Made by a program: the position numbers and the translations under genes
The notes under the pieces: generated by a model
What the model was told of the DNA's origin: nothing
Seen by the model: only the letters and a program-made list of their open reading frames with translations
Database searches by the model: none
Part shown: in pieces, positions 31,801 through 43,002 of the stretch
Position numbering within the stretch: position 1 is the first letter of the stretch
Layout: each line of letters opens with the position of its first letter
Assembly (NCBI GenBank): GCA_029224185.1
Contig: CM055207.1
Span: 12,845,693 to 12,909,692, forward strand
DNA: 64,000 nucleotides
Origin: Karalla daura
Lineage: Eukaryota; Chordata; Actinopteri; Chaetodontiformes; Leiognathidae
Direction: 5' to 3'

Positions 31801-32932
31801 GCCTGCAGGGGCCACCCCAGTCCCCCTGAAGCCCCCTGCATGCAACAGTGGAGCTTCAGGAGAGGTTCTCTTGGCCGGGCAGACCACAGGGAGAGCTGAG
31901 AAGCTTGGAGAAAGCTGAGGTTTTCCAAATGAAACGCAGAGCTGTCGTCAGCCAGGATATTTAAATTACTAATCAGAGTTTCTTGTTTTCTGAGTCCTCA
32001 TGGCAGCACAATATTTCTTTGGCATGTTTAAAAAAAACATTACATCCTTCACATCTCGTTCTAATTTTCAGAACATATTACAAGACAAAGGTTTAAGGTT
32101 TAGCTCCCAGTTTTAGTTCTCTGGGTTTAATAACCGTTTTACTGATCTAGTTTAGGATCTTCTGTAGTTTTTAGCCAAGACTCGCATCAGCCTGAGGCCC
32201 GACTGGATTAATAAATTACTAACATGACTTTCTTGTTTTGTGAATGTTATCGATGGCGGCACAGTGTTCTCGCAGTATGTTCAAGCACTTTGGCAAGTCG
32301 AATAAAAAAAAAGAGATCGTACATTTTCCACTCATCTTGCTCCAGTTTTCCAACAATTCACATGAGGCAAAAGTTTGAGTTTTCAGCTCTAGTTTCCCCA
32401 CTCTCGCTAGCACAACTGAAGAGCTGCAGCGTGCAGCAACCTGTTGGTCATGGTTTTAATTCTGCGACTCTATGGCCGTCCCGGGATGTCGGTGTGCTGC
32501 GGGGCCATAATGAAAGCTGGGGCCGGGCACACACGGCGAGCCTGCTGCGCCATGTTGACACTAAACTTGCGGCACATGTGAAGTGTTTATTGCAAACGAA
32601 TTTCTTTCAAGGGAAGGTGGCGCTTCACCGACACATGCGGGTCCTCGCTGTTTGCGTTTGACACTGCCCTGCAGGGAGTTCACCGAGTCCTGGCACGGAG
32701 GCAGCAAGTGCGCAGGATCCCAGCGCGTCTGTCGCGCTGTAATAAATGTAAATTTATTTTGTATGGGTTGGCTATAAAAATCCAAGATTTTTTTCATCGT
32801 GCATTAGATTTTGCTACTGCAAGTTGACTTAAAAATTATATAAATATAAATCTATCTATCGATCTCTCTAAGTTAGGATTTGTGTGACCCATTTCAATTT
32901 GTTTGCATCTCTCTGTGTGCGTGCGTGCCTGC

Positions 32933-32956
32933 GTGTGTGTGTGTGTGTGTGTGTGT
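32933..32956. repeat. (GT)n microsatellite
   Basis: GT repeats about 400 bases upstream of the foxi TATA-like box. Confidence 0.93.
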
Positions 32957-32997
32957 ATGTATATGAGGGGGGGGACAGAGATGAAAGCTGAGAAGCT

Positions 32998-33074
<77 letters not shown>

Positions 33075-33088
33075 GTGTCTGTCTGTCT
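32998..33088. repeat. (ATCT)n microsatellite with GTCT tail
   Basis: About nineteen ATCT units followed by a few GTCT units, 265 bases upstream of the foxi TATA-like box. Length is likely to vary between individuals. Confidence 0.96.
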
Positions 33089-33179
33089 ACTATTCTGTGG
33101 TAATCTGTATTAAAGTAGAGTCCTTGCCGAAAGAAGCGATAAAAACAAAGACTTTTCCAAAGGCGCAACAGTGACTCCA

Positions 33180-33198
33180 GTGCGTAATTAATACGCAC
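33180..33198. promoter_or_regulatory. Palindromic TAATTA-type site upstream of foxi
   Basis: GTGCGTA, then ATTAA, then TACGCAC: seven-base perfect arms around a homeodomain-type TAATTA core, about 155 bases upstream of the TATA-like box. Its symmetry suggests a dimer site. No binding factor is known from the sequence alone. Confidence 0.45.
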
Positions 33199-33350
33199 GG
33201 GCAGTAAGTCACTAACATGCCCAGGGGGCAGTTAAAGGCAGTATCGGTGTTCATTGATAGGCAGATTGGCTCTGTCCCGGGACAGAGGAGAGGGGTGTGA
33301 CTTTTCTAAACTTTTCTTGAATGGGCCGCAGCTACCTGTGGAGGCTGCGC

Positions 33351-33357
33351 ATAAATA
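33351..33357 (+). promoter_or_regulatory. foxi TATA-like box, also a forkhead consensus
   Basis: ATAAATA lies 92 bases before the ATG and predicts a start near 33380 and a short 5' UTR. The same seven bases fit the forkhead consensus RYMAAYA. An inverted CCAAT (ATTGG) lies at 33265. Confidence 0.6.
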
Positions 33358-33442
33358 CTCCTCCCTCCGGGAACACAGTCAGTCCTGAGGGAGAGAGCCT
33401 TGCACAGCACACCAGGTTGTCGGGGATTTGTCAAGGCGGATT

Positions 33443-34025
33443 ATGAACACTTTTGGACACCAAGCATCCAGCCAGCAGAGCAGCCCGATCCAGCCCCACA
33501 GCGCCCAGGAGCTCCTGGACATGGCCGTGTACTGCGACAACTACGGGGTGTACCACCAGCAGAACCTGCACCACCACCATCACCACCACCCGCAGAGGCC
33601 CGGGGAGTACCCGTCCCCGCCGGCCAACCCCTACCTGTGGCTCAACTCCGCAGGCATCAACTCTGCTCCGTACCTGCCCGGTAACAACACCTCCTACATC
33701 CAACCCGGCTACTCCAGCTCCAACCAGAGGCAGTTCCTGCCTCCTCCAGCGGGCTTTGGAGGCGCAGACCTGGGCTGGCTGTCCATCTCCAGCCAGCAGG
33801 AGCTCTTCAAGATGGTGCGACCTCCGTACTCGTACTCTGCGCTGATCGCCATGGCCATCCAGAGCGCCCAGGACAAGAAGCTGACCCTCAGCCAGATCTA
33901 TCAGTACGTGGCCGACAACTTCCCCTTCTACAAGAAGAGCAAGGCCGGCTGGCAGAACTCTATCAGACACAACCTGTCACTCAACGACTGCTTCAAGAAG
34001 GTGGCCAGAGATGAGGATGATCCAG
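33443..34025 (+). CDS. foxi2: foxi exon 1 (coding part)
   Basis: This encodes residues 1-194 plus the first base of Gly195, ending CCAG before donor GTAGGC. It holds the His run and the forkhead domain up to RDEDDP. Confidence 0.95.
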
Positions 34026-35006
34026 GTAGGCACATCTCCACACATTTAATCTGTCATGTTCGCGATTCCCTGTCCGTGCGTAATTACACACTGGAGTCAC
34101 TATTGCGCTTTGGAAAGGACTTTATTTTCACCGTTTCTTCGAGCGAAAACTCCTTTATACGAACGTAGGCAGAAAGAGTTAATGTGACTTCATATTCATA
34201 TCATCGGTACATTTTTTAACTTTTTAAGAGAGAGGCTGAATTTCAGTGTAATTTGGGTTCAGATAACTAAACTATAAACTGTTGGAATAAAACACTTGAA
34301 CAGAGTAACAGTAAGTTACTGTTGTGCAGATTAATTTACAAAAAGGTTTAAAATAATTCAGTGGCAGAAAATATGTTACCAAACTTTAATTATATCTATA
34401 AGTTTTGGGGTTGATTTTGTCGGGGTTCGAGTCGTGTTTTGCACCCGTGATACTTTAAGTAAAACTGTATCCCCTTCATCTTCTGCAGGCAAAGGAAACT
34501 ACTGGACCCTGGACCCCAACTGCGAGAAGATGTTCGACAACGGCAACTTCAGGAGGAAGAGGAAGAGGAGGTCGGACCTGACGGGCTCAGACAGCTCCGC
34601 TCTCCCTGTGAAGTCCGAGGAGGCCCCCCACACCAAGCTCTCCGACACCGGCAGCCTGCTCAGCTCCTCCCCGCCCAGCCTGCACGGCTCCCCGACCTCG
34701 ACAGAGCCCAAGTCTTCCCCGCCGCCCTCCGCCGAGCACAGCCCGTGTTACGGCAGCTTCGTGTCCAGCGTCAGCGCTCTGCTGGCGGCCAGCGGCGGCC
34801 CCGAGGGCCCCGCGTCCCGGGACTACAGCTCAGGGCCCCCCGGGGGCAGGGAGCCCATGTCCGGCCTGGGCTCCTACTCGCCCACGTTTATCTCCCCGCT
34901 GAACTCCGACAACAGCAGAATGAACTATTACTCGTCGGTGCAGAGCCTCTCCAACCATTTTAGCGTTAATAACCTCATCTACAGCAGGGAAGGAACAGAG
35001 GTGTAG
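33443..35006 (+). CDS. foxi2: FoxI forkhead transcription factor, complete, 2 exons
   Basis: This is a class I forkhead transcription factor. Family members act in preplacodal and otic ectoderm and in ionocytes. Exons 33443-34025 and 34489-35006 join (phase 1, Gly195) to 366 codons plus TAG. Residues 43-49 are a seven-His run. Residues 125-222 are the forkhead domain: VRPPYSYSALIAMAI, recognition helix GWQNSIRHNLSLNDCF with N172, R175 and H176 intact, wing KGNYWTLDPN, and nuclear localisation signal RRKRKRR. The C-terminal half is Ser/Pro-rich and ends NNLIYSREGTEV. The single intron interrupts the forkhead domain, as is typical of FoxI genes. The ATG at 33443 is chosen because upstream in-frame codons lack ATG and the TATA-like box fits. 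By synteny it equals human FOXI2, but teleost databases may call the dock1-linked gene foxi1. The family is certain; the number is not. Confidence 0.93.
34489..35006 (+). CDS. foxi2: foxi exon 2 (coding part)
   Basis: The acceptor is CATCTTCTGCAG. It begins GC AAA, completing Gly195, then encodes KGNYW, the basic RRKRKRR and the Ser/Pro-rich C terminus to TAG at 35004. Confidence 0.95.
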
Positions 35007-35550
35007 AGTGTCTCAGCTAATGAAAATAATCATTTATCTGCCAGTAGCCTTCACATCTCCTTAGCCTCCTGCTGTTACTGCTTATTACACATGTTCTGGT
35101 TTAGTGAGCCTCACTATGAAACAGCCACTGGCACTGAACAGGACCCTGTTCTCAAGGGGAAAGATGGTACTCTTTCAGTGATTAAAAAAAAGCAACTGGA
35201 CTTCTGTTGGGTTCTTGAAGACACTTAAAGAACATAACAGTTGACTTTGTTTTTTATCAGATGGAGTATATCCCATCCTATGGTTATACTGGCCTCAACT
35301 TTATATATAAAATCCTTGCAATAAATAACAATTATGGAACTCTGTCACTGAATGGATGGATGAATTTATGGATGGAGGCCCACTTAGCTTTTATTTTTGT
35401 ATTTTTGAAGCTGCCCCGGCAGCCGATCCGGGTCCTTGTCTTAAAAGAAGGAGACGATATGTACAGAAATTATTTTCATAAGAAAATTCATGACATGTAT
35501 TTTAGAGTGACTTGTGTTTTGTGTTTTATTTAAACTCATGTCGATGTTTG

Positions 35551-35556
35551 AATAAA
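35551..35556 (+). terminator. foxi poly(A) signal AATAAA
   Basis: A canonical hexamer 545 bases after the stop. A GTGT-containing stretch follows about 24 bases later. Another AATAAA at about 35321 could be an alternative earlier signal. Confidence 0.65.
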
Positions 35557-36913
35557 AGTCATTTATTTGAACTCATCACTGTGTCATTATCCCTCTCATT
35601 TTTAGTCCATCCTCCATACAGCTTTAAAACACTTAATTCCTGGTGAAAATCTCTTCCATAATACTTAAATTTAGTGTGGGCTACATGTGTCTCTCCTACA
35701 GAGTTTTCACCAGCACTGACCCACATCCTCACAACTATTCTTGACAGATCCATTCCTTATTCTGGGAAATATTTTCAAGTTTCCGTATTTTGGTCTCTTA
35801 CAATGGCTCAATGCCAAAAAAAGGTAAAACAGAGTTGGAGTCCTCAGCCCTTTTTGAGACTGCGAGCAAAATGAGAAAATAAACCAGTGTAAATGCTCCG
35901 GAGCCTGTCGGGAGATCTGAAGTCAAGTGGCTGTAAGCGGTAAAGTGTGTAAGACAGAGACATTTTCCGCTTGTCACTTCCAATAGCCCCATTTCAACAA
36001 GAAATCAGACCTTTAACTTACTTCCACAAGGTTCAGGAGTTCAGCTCCTTGGTCTGGGCTGGAGTGTACTCAGACTGCGGCTGTTTGATGTTAACCTGTT
36101 TGCTGGATGTTGCACCTGTTTCCATCCATTGCCAAAGTCTTGTCACGCACAATGCTGGCTGTTTCGTGTGTGTGTCTGAGTGAGTCCTATTAATGGGATT
36201 TGTTTGTTTTCTTGCATTGGGAACCACTGTGGAAGAGCATCCGCTGAACAAGAGCGCTCAATTGCATGTAATCTCCCATTGTTGTGCTTGTGACCCCGGG
36301 AGACACTGTCGAAAGGCCGCTACCGGGGAGAAAATATTAAGCAGCCCACGCAGGGGAAATGTTCAAGTGATTTAACACCCATGTCCTGTCATATTTTCAA
36401 ACAATATGGATACGCACAGAATCAAAGCCTGTCAATAAAAGGAGACACCTCTTAATTGGTTGATAATTGAAATCACTCAGGCGCTCTGTGGTCTGGAATA
36501 AAAGAAAAATTAATTGACAAGACTTTCGTGCCCCTTGTTGGAACACAATGGACGCTGGCAATTCAAGGGATCCCCTCCTGGGCTCAAATGAAAATATTGC
36601 CATCTGAAGATCTGGGAACAAATTATCTCTCTCAGGCCCTATTTTGCTCTATTATCTGTGGAGCAGGGCCACGGAGCAGACAAAGAGGATTTTCATCATA
36701 CAGGAGCGGGTTCTCACAGTAACTAGTTTTCTGTTGAGCTCCTCATCACGTTCAGTGAATGGAGCGTCTAACGTCACAGGCCTTTTCGTGCTGATCCCTG
36801 GCATCTCTCAGCCTCCCGGTCTGGTCCGAACCATTTTTTTTCAGGCTTTGCAGAATTTTCAAGATCCATCAGGAATCAAAACAATAACAATAAGAATCAA
36901 AATCTGGCTATGC

Positions 36914-37170
36914 TGGAATGTAACAAAGTACATTTTGTGAAGTTCTGTAATACATTTAAAGGGGTGAATATTGCCTTCTTTATTGAACTACATTTGTTGT
37001 CTTCTTTAGTCACTAACTTAATTTTCTGATAGCTAATATAAAAATGGAACAATCTGAGTTTATATGACTCTATATGCATTATTAAAGAATGATCTGTAAT
37101 GATTACGTATACTTAAGTATATTTTGCTAGTAATACTTTTGCACTTTTACCTAGGTACATTTTGAATGTG
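36914..37170 (+). repeat. Diverged teleost dispersed repeat (TAACAAAGTACA type)
   Basis: It begins GGAATGTAACAAAGTACATT and ends AATACTTTTGCACTTTTACC and a further TACATTTTGAATG. I recognise this as a common teleost interspersed repeat, but its class was not checked. The centre is decayed. Confidence 0.5.
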
Positions 37171-40100
37171 ATGACTTGCCAATGAAAGCGCTGTTCATTG
37201 GCTCCAAAAAGGAGAACAAAATAAACAATGTCAGGCCCTCATCTGCTGCAGATATCAAGGCACATCCCCAAGCTTGCATGCAGACAACAGAGGACCTCGC
37301 CTTGCTTTCCAAGTTCGATTCCGCCCTCTCAGTTCTCAGAAATGTAACGCTTCAATGCCCTGTGCCTGGAGGGCACATTTACCCGGTTCACATGAATATC
37401 AGTCAGGCCACCATGTCTGCGCTCCACCTGCTCCAGGCCTCCTGGCTCCAGGGTTGAAGGCCCAGGACCAGGCCTAGCAGAATAGCTCAGCATAAGGGTG
37501 GCCACCACCATTCCCTTTACACACATGCCCGGTGGGCTTAAACCCATAATGACGGGTTTCAGCCTCAAAGGGTCATCCCTCCCAGGCAAGGATGGCTCCT
37601 GATTGAAGGAGCCGCTGTTTCAGAACTGGATTATTTTAATCCCCTTTTACTCTACATGACTAGATACACCAGCTATTCACCCTGTGCCAATTATGGAGAA
37701 CAGGGATGGGTATTTCCTGGGCAGTGTATCATCTGCTTCAGCTGCAGACAGAACCCAACGGCTACAGAGACCCAAATAAGGTTGCTCATCTGCTCAGTTC
37801 AAGATGAGTTGTTAATACGGGGCATCGACGTGCAGACGCGTCAACCAGAGAGACGTGCTGAGGAGTCATCAGCAGCTCAGGACCTGGAGGCTTGTCCAAG
37901 TTAGTCAGTGAGTGACATGAGCTGCAGTGATGAATCACTGCCGGATAAAGTTGCAACCGGCAAAATGAGAAACTTAACCCCCATTAGCTGTTAAGCGAGA
38001 TCAACTCGACTGATAGATAAGCCCACTGGAACAAGCCTCTGTCACTCTGGCCTCTGCCTTTAACCGTGCCATGCCCAGCTATCTCCAGGCTGTGCTTTGC
38101 AAGAATTTTTGTTGTACAGAAATCAAATAATTTTGCTTTCAACAGACAAGACTGGGGGGTGGTATGGAAAGGTAGACTGTGCGACTCAGCCCAGTGGAGA
38201 ACATGATAGCCTGGCCATAGCGGGGCAGATTACAGTCAGGGTCTACCCTGAAATTTCACATCTGTTTGTAGCAGTCAGTGGGCATTATAGGGATAATTTC
38301 TCATATTACAGCTCAATCTCTTGAGGAAGTTAAATATTTAAGAGAACAATATGATGACAGCTTCTGGGGAAACCACTATGTCTCTGTGAAGGGGCGCGTA
38401 GAGTTGGGACGGTGGGGGGGGGGCTCTTCTCTTCGCTGCACTTTAAAAGGACTGTGAGTGCAAACGATAGCTGAGGAGAATTTCTATCAATTGGCATGAC
38501 CTGATTCGGTTTCATCATCCCCTGTCCGAGGCCCATAAAAAGCCTAACGTATGGGCCGGTAACGGCATGGGATCCCTGCTCCGGACGAGCTGCCATATGG
38601 ATTATTTTATACAGAACAGGAGCCATCGCAGCACAAACTGCTCGGCTGTTGAGAACACATGAAAAAAGACGAGACGCCACTTGTCACACTTAACTTTGTT
38701 CTTTGCCCTTCAAGAGTTTTATTGTCGGGCACAGCAACAGGCAGCTACACCTTAGAGTGAAGTTTTTTAGGTAAAATTCTTTGTCCACTATCAGAAAACA
38801 TCACAGAATGAAAGACATTTTTAAAGAAAATTCAAAGAATTAAAAAAAGTCAAACTGAGATAGAAACATTGAAGATTCATGTACTGTTTAATGCAGTTGA
38901 ATGTGCAACAATAATTTAAATGGTCAGTACAAAACCCACGAGCCAGCAGTCACTAAGTGCACTTCCTTAATATTTTCTTTAATGTCTGTTTTAAGTTAAT
39001 AGCATTCAGTTTGTTCCATGAATCAAATATGTACATGTGGGTATTATTTCTACATTACACAACACAAGTAATTAAAAGAGAATGATTCGCACCTGAAATC
39101 TCATCGAAAACAGCATCAGTTTCTCGACACGTAATAAGTTGCTTTTGTTACACATCACATTTACCAGTACCTAGAATTATTGCTGAGCCAAGGAAGATCT
39201 GCTCAGCTTTGCCAGCCGAGGAACCTGCTGAAAGAGTCTGAAAGAGATACAAGGATTAACGGACTAGAACGAGTCCCAGTAAATCCACAGCCGGGGCCTG
39301 TCTTCACATCGGGCTGCCTGGAAAACCTATCCCCAAAACAGTGTAACTTATCCCCCCGCTCGCTCTATTGCTGGAATATATTTTGACAAAGTCTTTGTTC
39401 TCACATTAGGGAAGTGTAGGCAGATCATCCGTTAACCGTGACCTTTGTCATAACAAACCATGGCAGCGGTTTTACACACTGCTGAGAAGCCAGAAAGGAA
39501 AGTTCACATCAACCGGACTGATGTGTCAAACAAGTTATGGGTCACTCTGACTCACTAGAAACCAACTCTCTGGGCACAATTAAAACAGAGTTTGTAAGGA
39601 AAACACTCTTTATTTGGCTTTCTACTTATAATAACTATATTTCCTGATTATCCGAATAGAGCGAGAGGCTCATAAACTCCTCAATAAATCCGCAGCCATT
39701 CATCACCTACATGAAATTCCAAACCATGACCCTATGAGAACAATATCCAGGGTTCATGGAACATCAATTTCTACGTGCAGCGCAGCAGAACAAATATCTG
39801 AGTAACGGCCAATATGTAATCATTTTTGCTCGGTTCAGGGACCTCTTTAGGTCCTGCACATGATAATGGTTCATTTGACCCGTCGGTACACACTAAGATC
39901 TCACCACAGTGATTGCTGCAGTGTGTGAATAAGCTCCATGTTCTATAAGACAGAAAAACACAAAAACAGTCCCTACATTTTTGAATTAAGCGAGTGAAGC
40001 AAAAGGAGACCTTACAGTTTAGGGGGGCAATAGTGTGTTTTGTGCTATGGACGGCTTGCAGTGATACCACCCGGCTCGCAACACCTGCGTGCTGTCATTA

Positions 40101-41119
40101 CTTGCTCCTCACAGACAGGAAGTGGTGACAGATGACAGAGGAAGTAGCTTCCTCCAGAGGGAAGCTTACCAGGCACAGTCTGGACTTTTGGTGGCAAGCC
40201 GGAAGCAAAGAGATCATTCAGGGCTCTGGGGATCCTGGAAATAACTACTTCCGAAGCGCTTGTCAGTCACTGTCAGGAGTTATCTCTCACTCTGAACGTT
40301 GTCAGGAGACACAGCCCACCTGGAGCCGCAGACAGCTACAGTTTTCTGCACAGATGCTCACAGAAGCAAACAAGACCTTACGTGCTCTTTATTACAGGAT
40401 CCCATGATGTATTATTATTCAGCTTTAGTCCTGTGTGATGCTGGTGCATCTGCCCTGAGGAATTCATTGCCCCCCCCCCTCCTCCTCCCCTCCACCACCA
40501 GCACCACCAAGCAGCACTCCCCCCGGCCCCTAATGAGACCCCCTGCCTCCTAGCCTCTATTATGAGGGATGCATACCAATAGAGAGACAGGAGAAGGGAG
40601 ACAGACTGAAGCCTCAGACCTCTCTGGAGCCCTCCCCGGCCTAAACCATCAAACGCACCCCTCACAGAGAGTCAAATAATGGGCTCGATCAACATTTAAC
40701 CAAGTTTTCCCCATGTAAGCTGGAGATGATCTGTGGCTGAAGGCTCTAAATGATAGCCTTTGAAAAGGGACAGGGCATGCCCCCCTTCCAAACGCTCCCA
40801 TTGTGTGCGCTGCTAATCCCAGCCTGCACTTCAAGGCCTGGGCTCACTTCTGAGGCCGCTGCTATCATCTTAAGTAGGAGGGAAAGAAAGGCGGCGTTTT
40901 TAAAGTGCTTTAATCAAGAAGATGTAATACCATGATAAGCTGATCACCCCCTTAAGCACGTAATTATACCACAATCAGCGATTAATATTATTACCATTCA
41001 CGTCCCTCATTCTTTTATTGCCTGGAATAATTGAAACTGAAAATACAGTGCCCGGCCTTGTTCCACCATTTTAACACGCTGCACTGGAGTGAGTGCATTC
41101 ATCTCCTCCTCTGAGCCCG

Positions 41120-41560
41120 GCTTGTATTTTAGGAATGCGGCGTAGACGGGAAGCGGGCCGGCGTGCGCGGGGCTTGTTTGCTCGACAAGCGTTCCAACAA
41201 ACATCAGCACACGGCAAAGTGCCGCGCGGCATTGGAGTCCATCAACCCCAAACAGTTTGTGTGTCAACCATAAACACAAGACGTGCACCCGCGTCTGGGA
41301 AAACAGGCTCCTGGGAGCAGCACGGCCGCGCCGCTCCTCCGAGGGCCCCGCCGGTCTTTTCCGTGATAGAAACAAGCGAGCGCTGTGTCCCCCTCCCCTC
41401 CCCGACTCATTCAGCGTGGCCCGCTCCACTTTGTCATGCAATGGCATTCCAGCGCCGTGACCTAATCCAGGGTGCACACGCACACGTGCGGCCGTTCCTG
41501 GAGCGGCGCGTGCGCGTGCATACACTCCACCGGGACGCCGACGAGAGGACAAGGGGCCAG
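41120..41560. promoter_or_regulatory. Orphan CpG-dense block in gene desert
   Basis: Dense CpGs (GCGGCG, GCCGGCGTGCGCGG, GGCGCGTGCGCGTG) stand out from AT-rich flanks, 6 kb past foxi and 16 kb from clrn3. Both strands are open for about 190 codons, as GC-rich sequence often is, and neither translation resembles a known family. It could be an enhancer, a non-coding RNA promoter or an unrecognised first exon. Confidence 0.45.
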
Positions 41561-42994
41561 CAGCGTCCGCAGAAGTGTGTTGACATGCCCCCACTTGACA
41601 AAGAGGCCTTTTTTTTTATTCGCCATGAGGGAAACTGGGTTTTGTACAAGGCTCGGATAATCTGAGGCAAACAATGGCACAATTAAAACAGCGAGAGGGG
41701 GAGCTCTGCATTTGGCCTGTGAAATAGAGAGGCTGCGCTGATTGCTGTGTGTATTGCGCACAAAGCCTGAAAGCTACAGATCAGGGCACCGCAAGGTTTC
41801 CGTGTCATTTGAGGTCAGAATGACTGGGAAAATACACGGTCATTGTCCAGCATGAGCTTTTAGACTCTGAGAATTTTATTTCATCCCTGTGGGGCAATTA
41901 ATGGAATCAACCAAATGACCATGACCGTCTGACCTTTATGGAAAACACACTCACACTTTGATCAACTTACACTGGAAAGGAAACTTCTAAGCTACACTGC
42001 AATAGAGACCCAAGTAACAAGGCACAGTCACGTGATATATTAATCCTAATGTGAGAAAGAAGAATTTTTTCATCTAGATATAAAAATGTTACATATGAAA
42101 CTGACACAGAAGGTGTTTCCATTTGCAAAATAAAAGCTATAAGAAAAAAGTATATAAAAAAGTATATAGAAGATGTATATAAAATACAGCTGCTACTTGA
42201 AGGTTTTTCCATGGAAAGGTGTTTTGTGCATGAGCTGTTATTGTCTTTTATTACTGATGAACTTCTACATCAACATATATGAAAAACCACTTCATCAGAC
42301 CATGAATGCAATATTTTGTGTTTTCCTGTTGTAGTCAAAGACACTTCTTTATGCAAGACGTGCTGATGAGTGGATGAAATTAATGTTGACCCCGGACAAA
42401 CAGGTTAGCAGTCGAGGGGTCGTATGACTTGCATACGTTCATCCAAGGTGAGGAATTACATCACTCTGGAGAGCCAGGAATCACAGCAAAGCTGCTCAGC
42501 TATGATAACTAATCTTAGCTCATGCATGGGGAGCTCTTGCATCACTCTTAACATAAAACACATGTAAGCCAGTGGAGGTTTTGATGATATCTCGCGGGGT
42601 CCCTGTTAACTGTCTTCAATTGCTGTGACATGAAGAGCCATGTTTTTCTAACCCCTGCTGTTCCCAGCATGGAGCGGCTTTTAAAAAAATCTACGCCACT
42701 ATGACAAGACAGCGGCAAAAGGCTTGTCAGTGACAGTCTGAGGAACTGCAATCATGGCTTATAATTCTTTCTCTTGCCTGGAGATAATGTTTATGCCTCT
42801 CCCTTGTAAGACGTTTCCATAGTCCCCTACTCAATGAGCCTAAATAGGCCATTAGAAGAGGTGTTGGAAGACACACTTTTTTATTTACTTTAACCAACTC
42901 ACTGACGGGGACATCAAGATTGATGGGACGCCGTCTTAATTAGGGGGGTCAGGACTTGGTCAGATAGCTTTGTGCAGCTGTCGATGCCCCTCCC

Positions 42995-43002
42995 TATATA
43001 AA
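42995..43002 (+). promoter_or_regulatory. TATA motif in gene desert
   Basis: TATATAAA is preceded by CCTCCC and followed about 25 bases later by an initiator-like TTTCATTAC. A CAG|GTAGAA donor-like site follows at about 43048. No coding sequence was recognised downstream, so this may be a promoter of an unknown transcript or chance. Confidence 0.25.

Larger units (their letters stand above)
20546..33345. other. Intergenic interval between dock1 and foxi, no gene recognised
   Basis: This is 12.8 kb without a reading frame I can match to a family. It holds an (AT)n-(AG)n microsatellite, SINE-like fragments at about 23.5, 27.3 and 28.6 kb, a GGAT repeat, and two CTCF-like motifs at 27656 and 30026. 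Human NPS sits in the matching interval, but no SFRNG-type peptide was seen here. The block 24.2-24.6 kb is repeat-poor and might be conserved non-coding DNA. Confidence 0.6.

Noticed and set aside
32998..33088. CRISPR-like regular repeats
   Set aside because: This is a plain ATCT microsatellite without spacers, in a vertebrate genome.
33428..33442. Upstream extension of FoxI by a TTG start (five extra codons)
   Set aside because: The ATG at 33443 fits the TATA-like box and is the first ATG in frame; TTG starts are not expected in a vertebrate gene.
33431..33970. 179-codon open frame antisense to foxi exon 1
   Set aside because: It is an antisense shadow of a GC-rich coding exon; the + strand has a complete forkhead protein.
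41007..41665. Open frames of 195 (-) and 190 (+) codons
   Set aside because: Overlapping frames on both strands in CpG-dense DNA, with no family motifs and no start or splice context. Kept only as an orphan CpG block.
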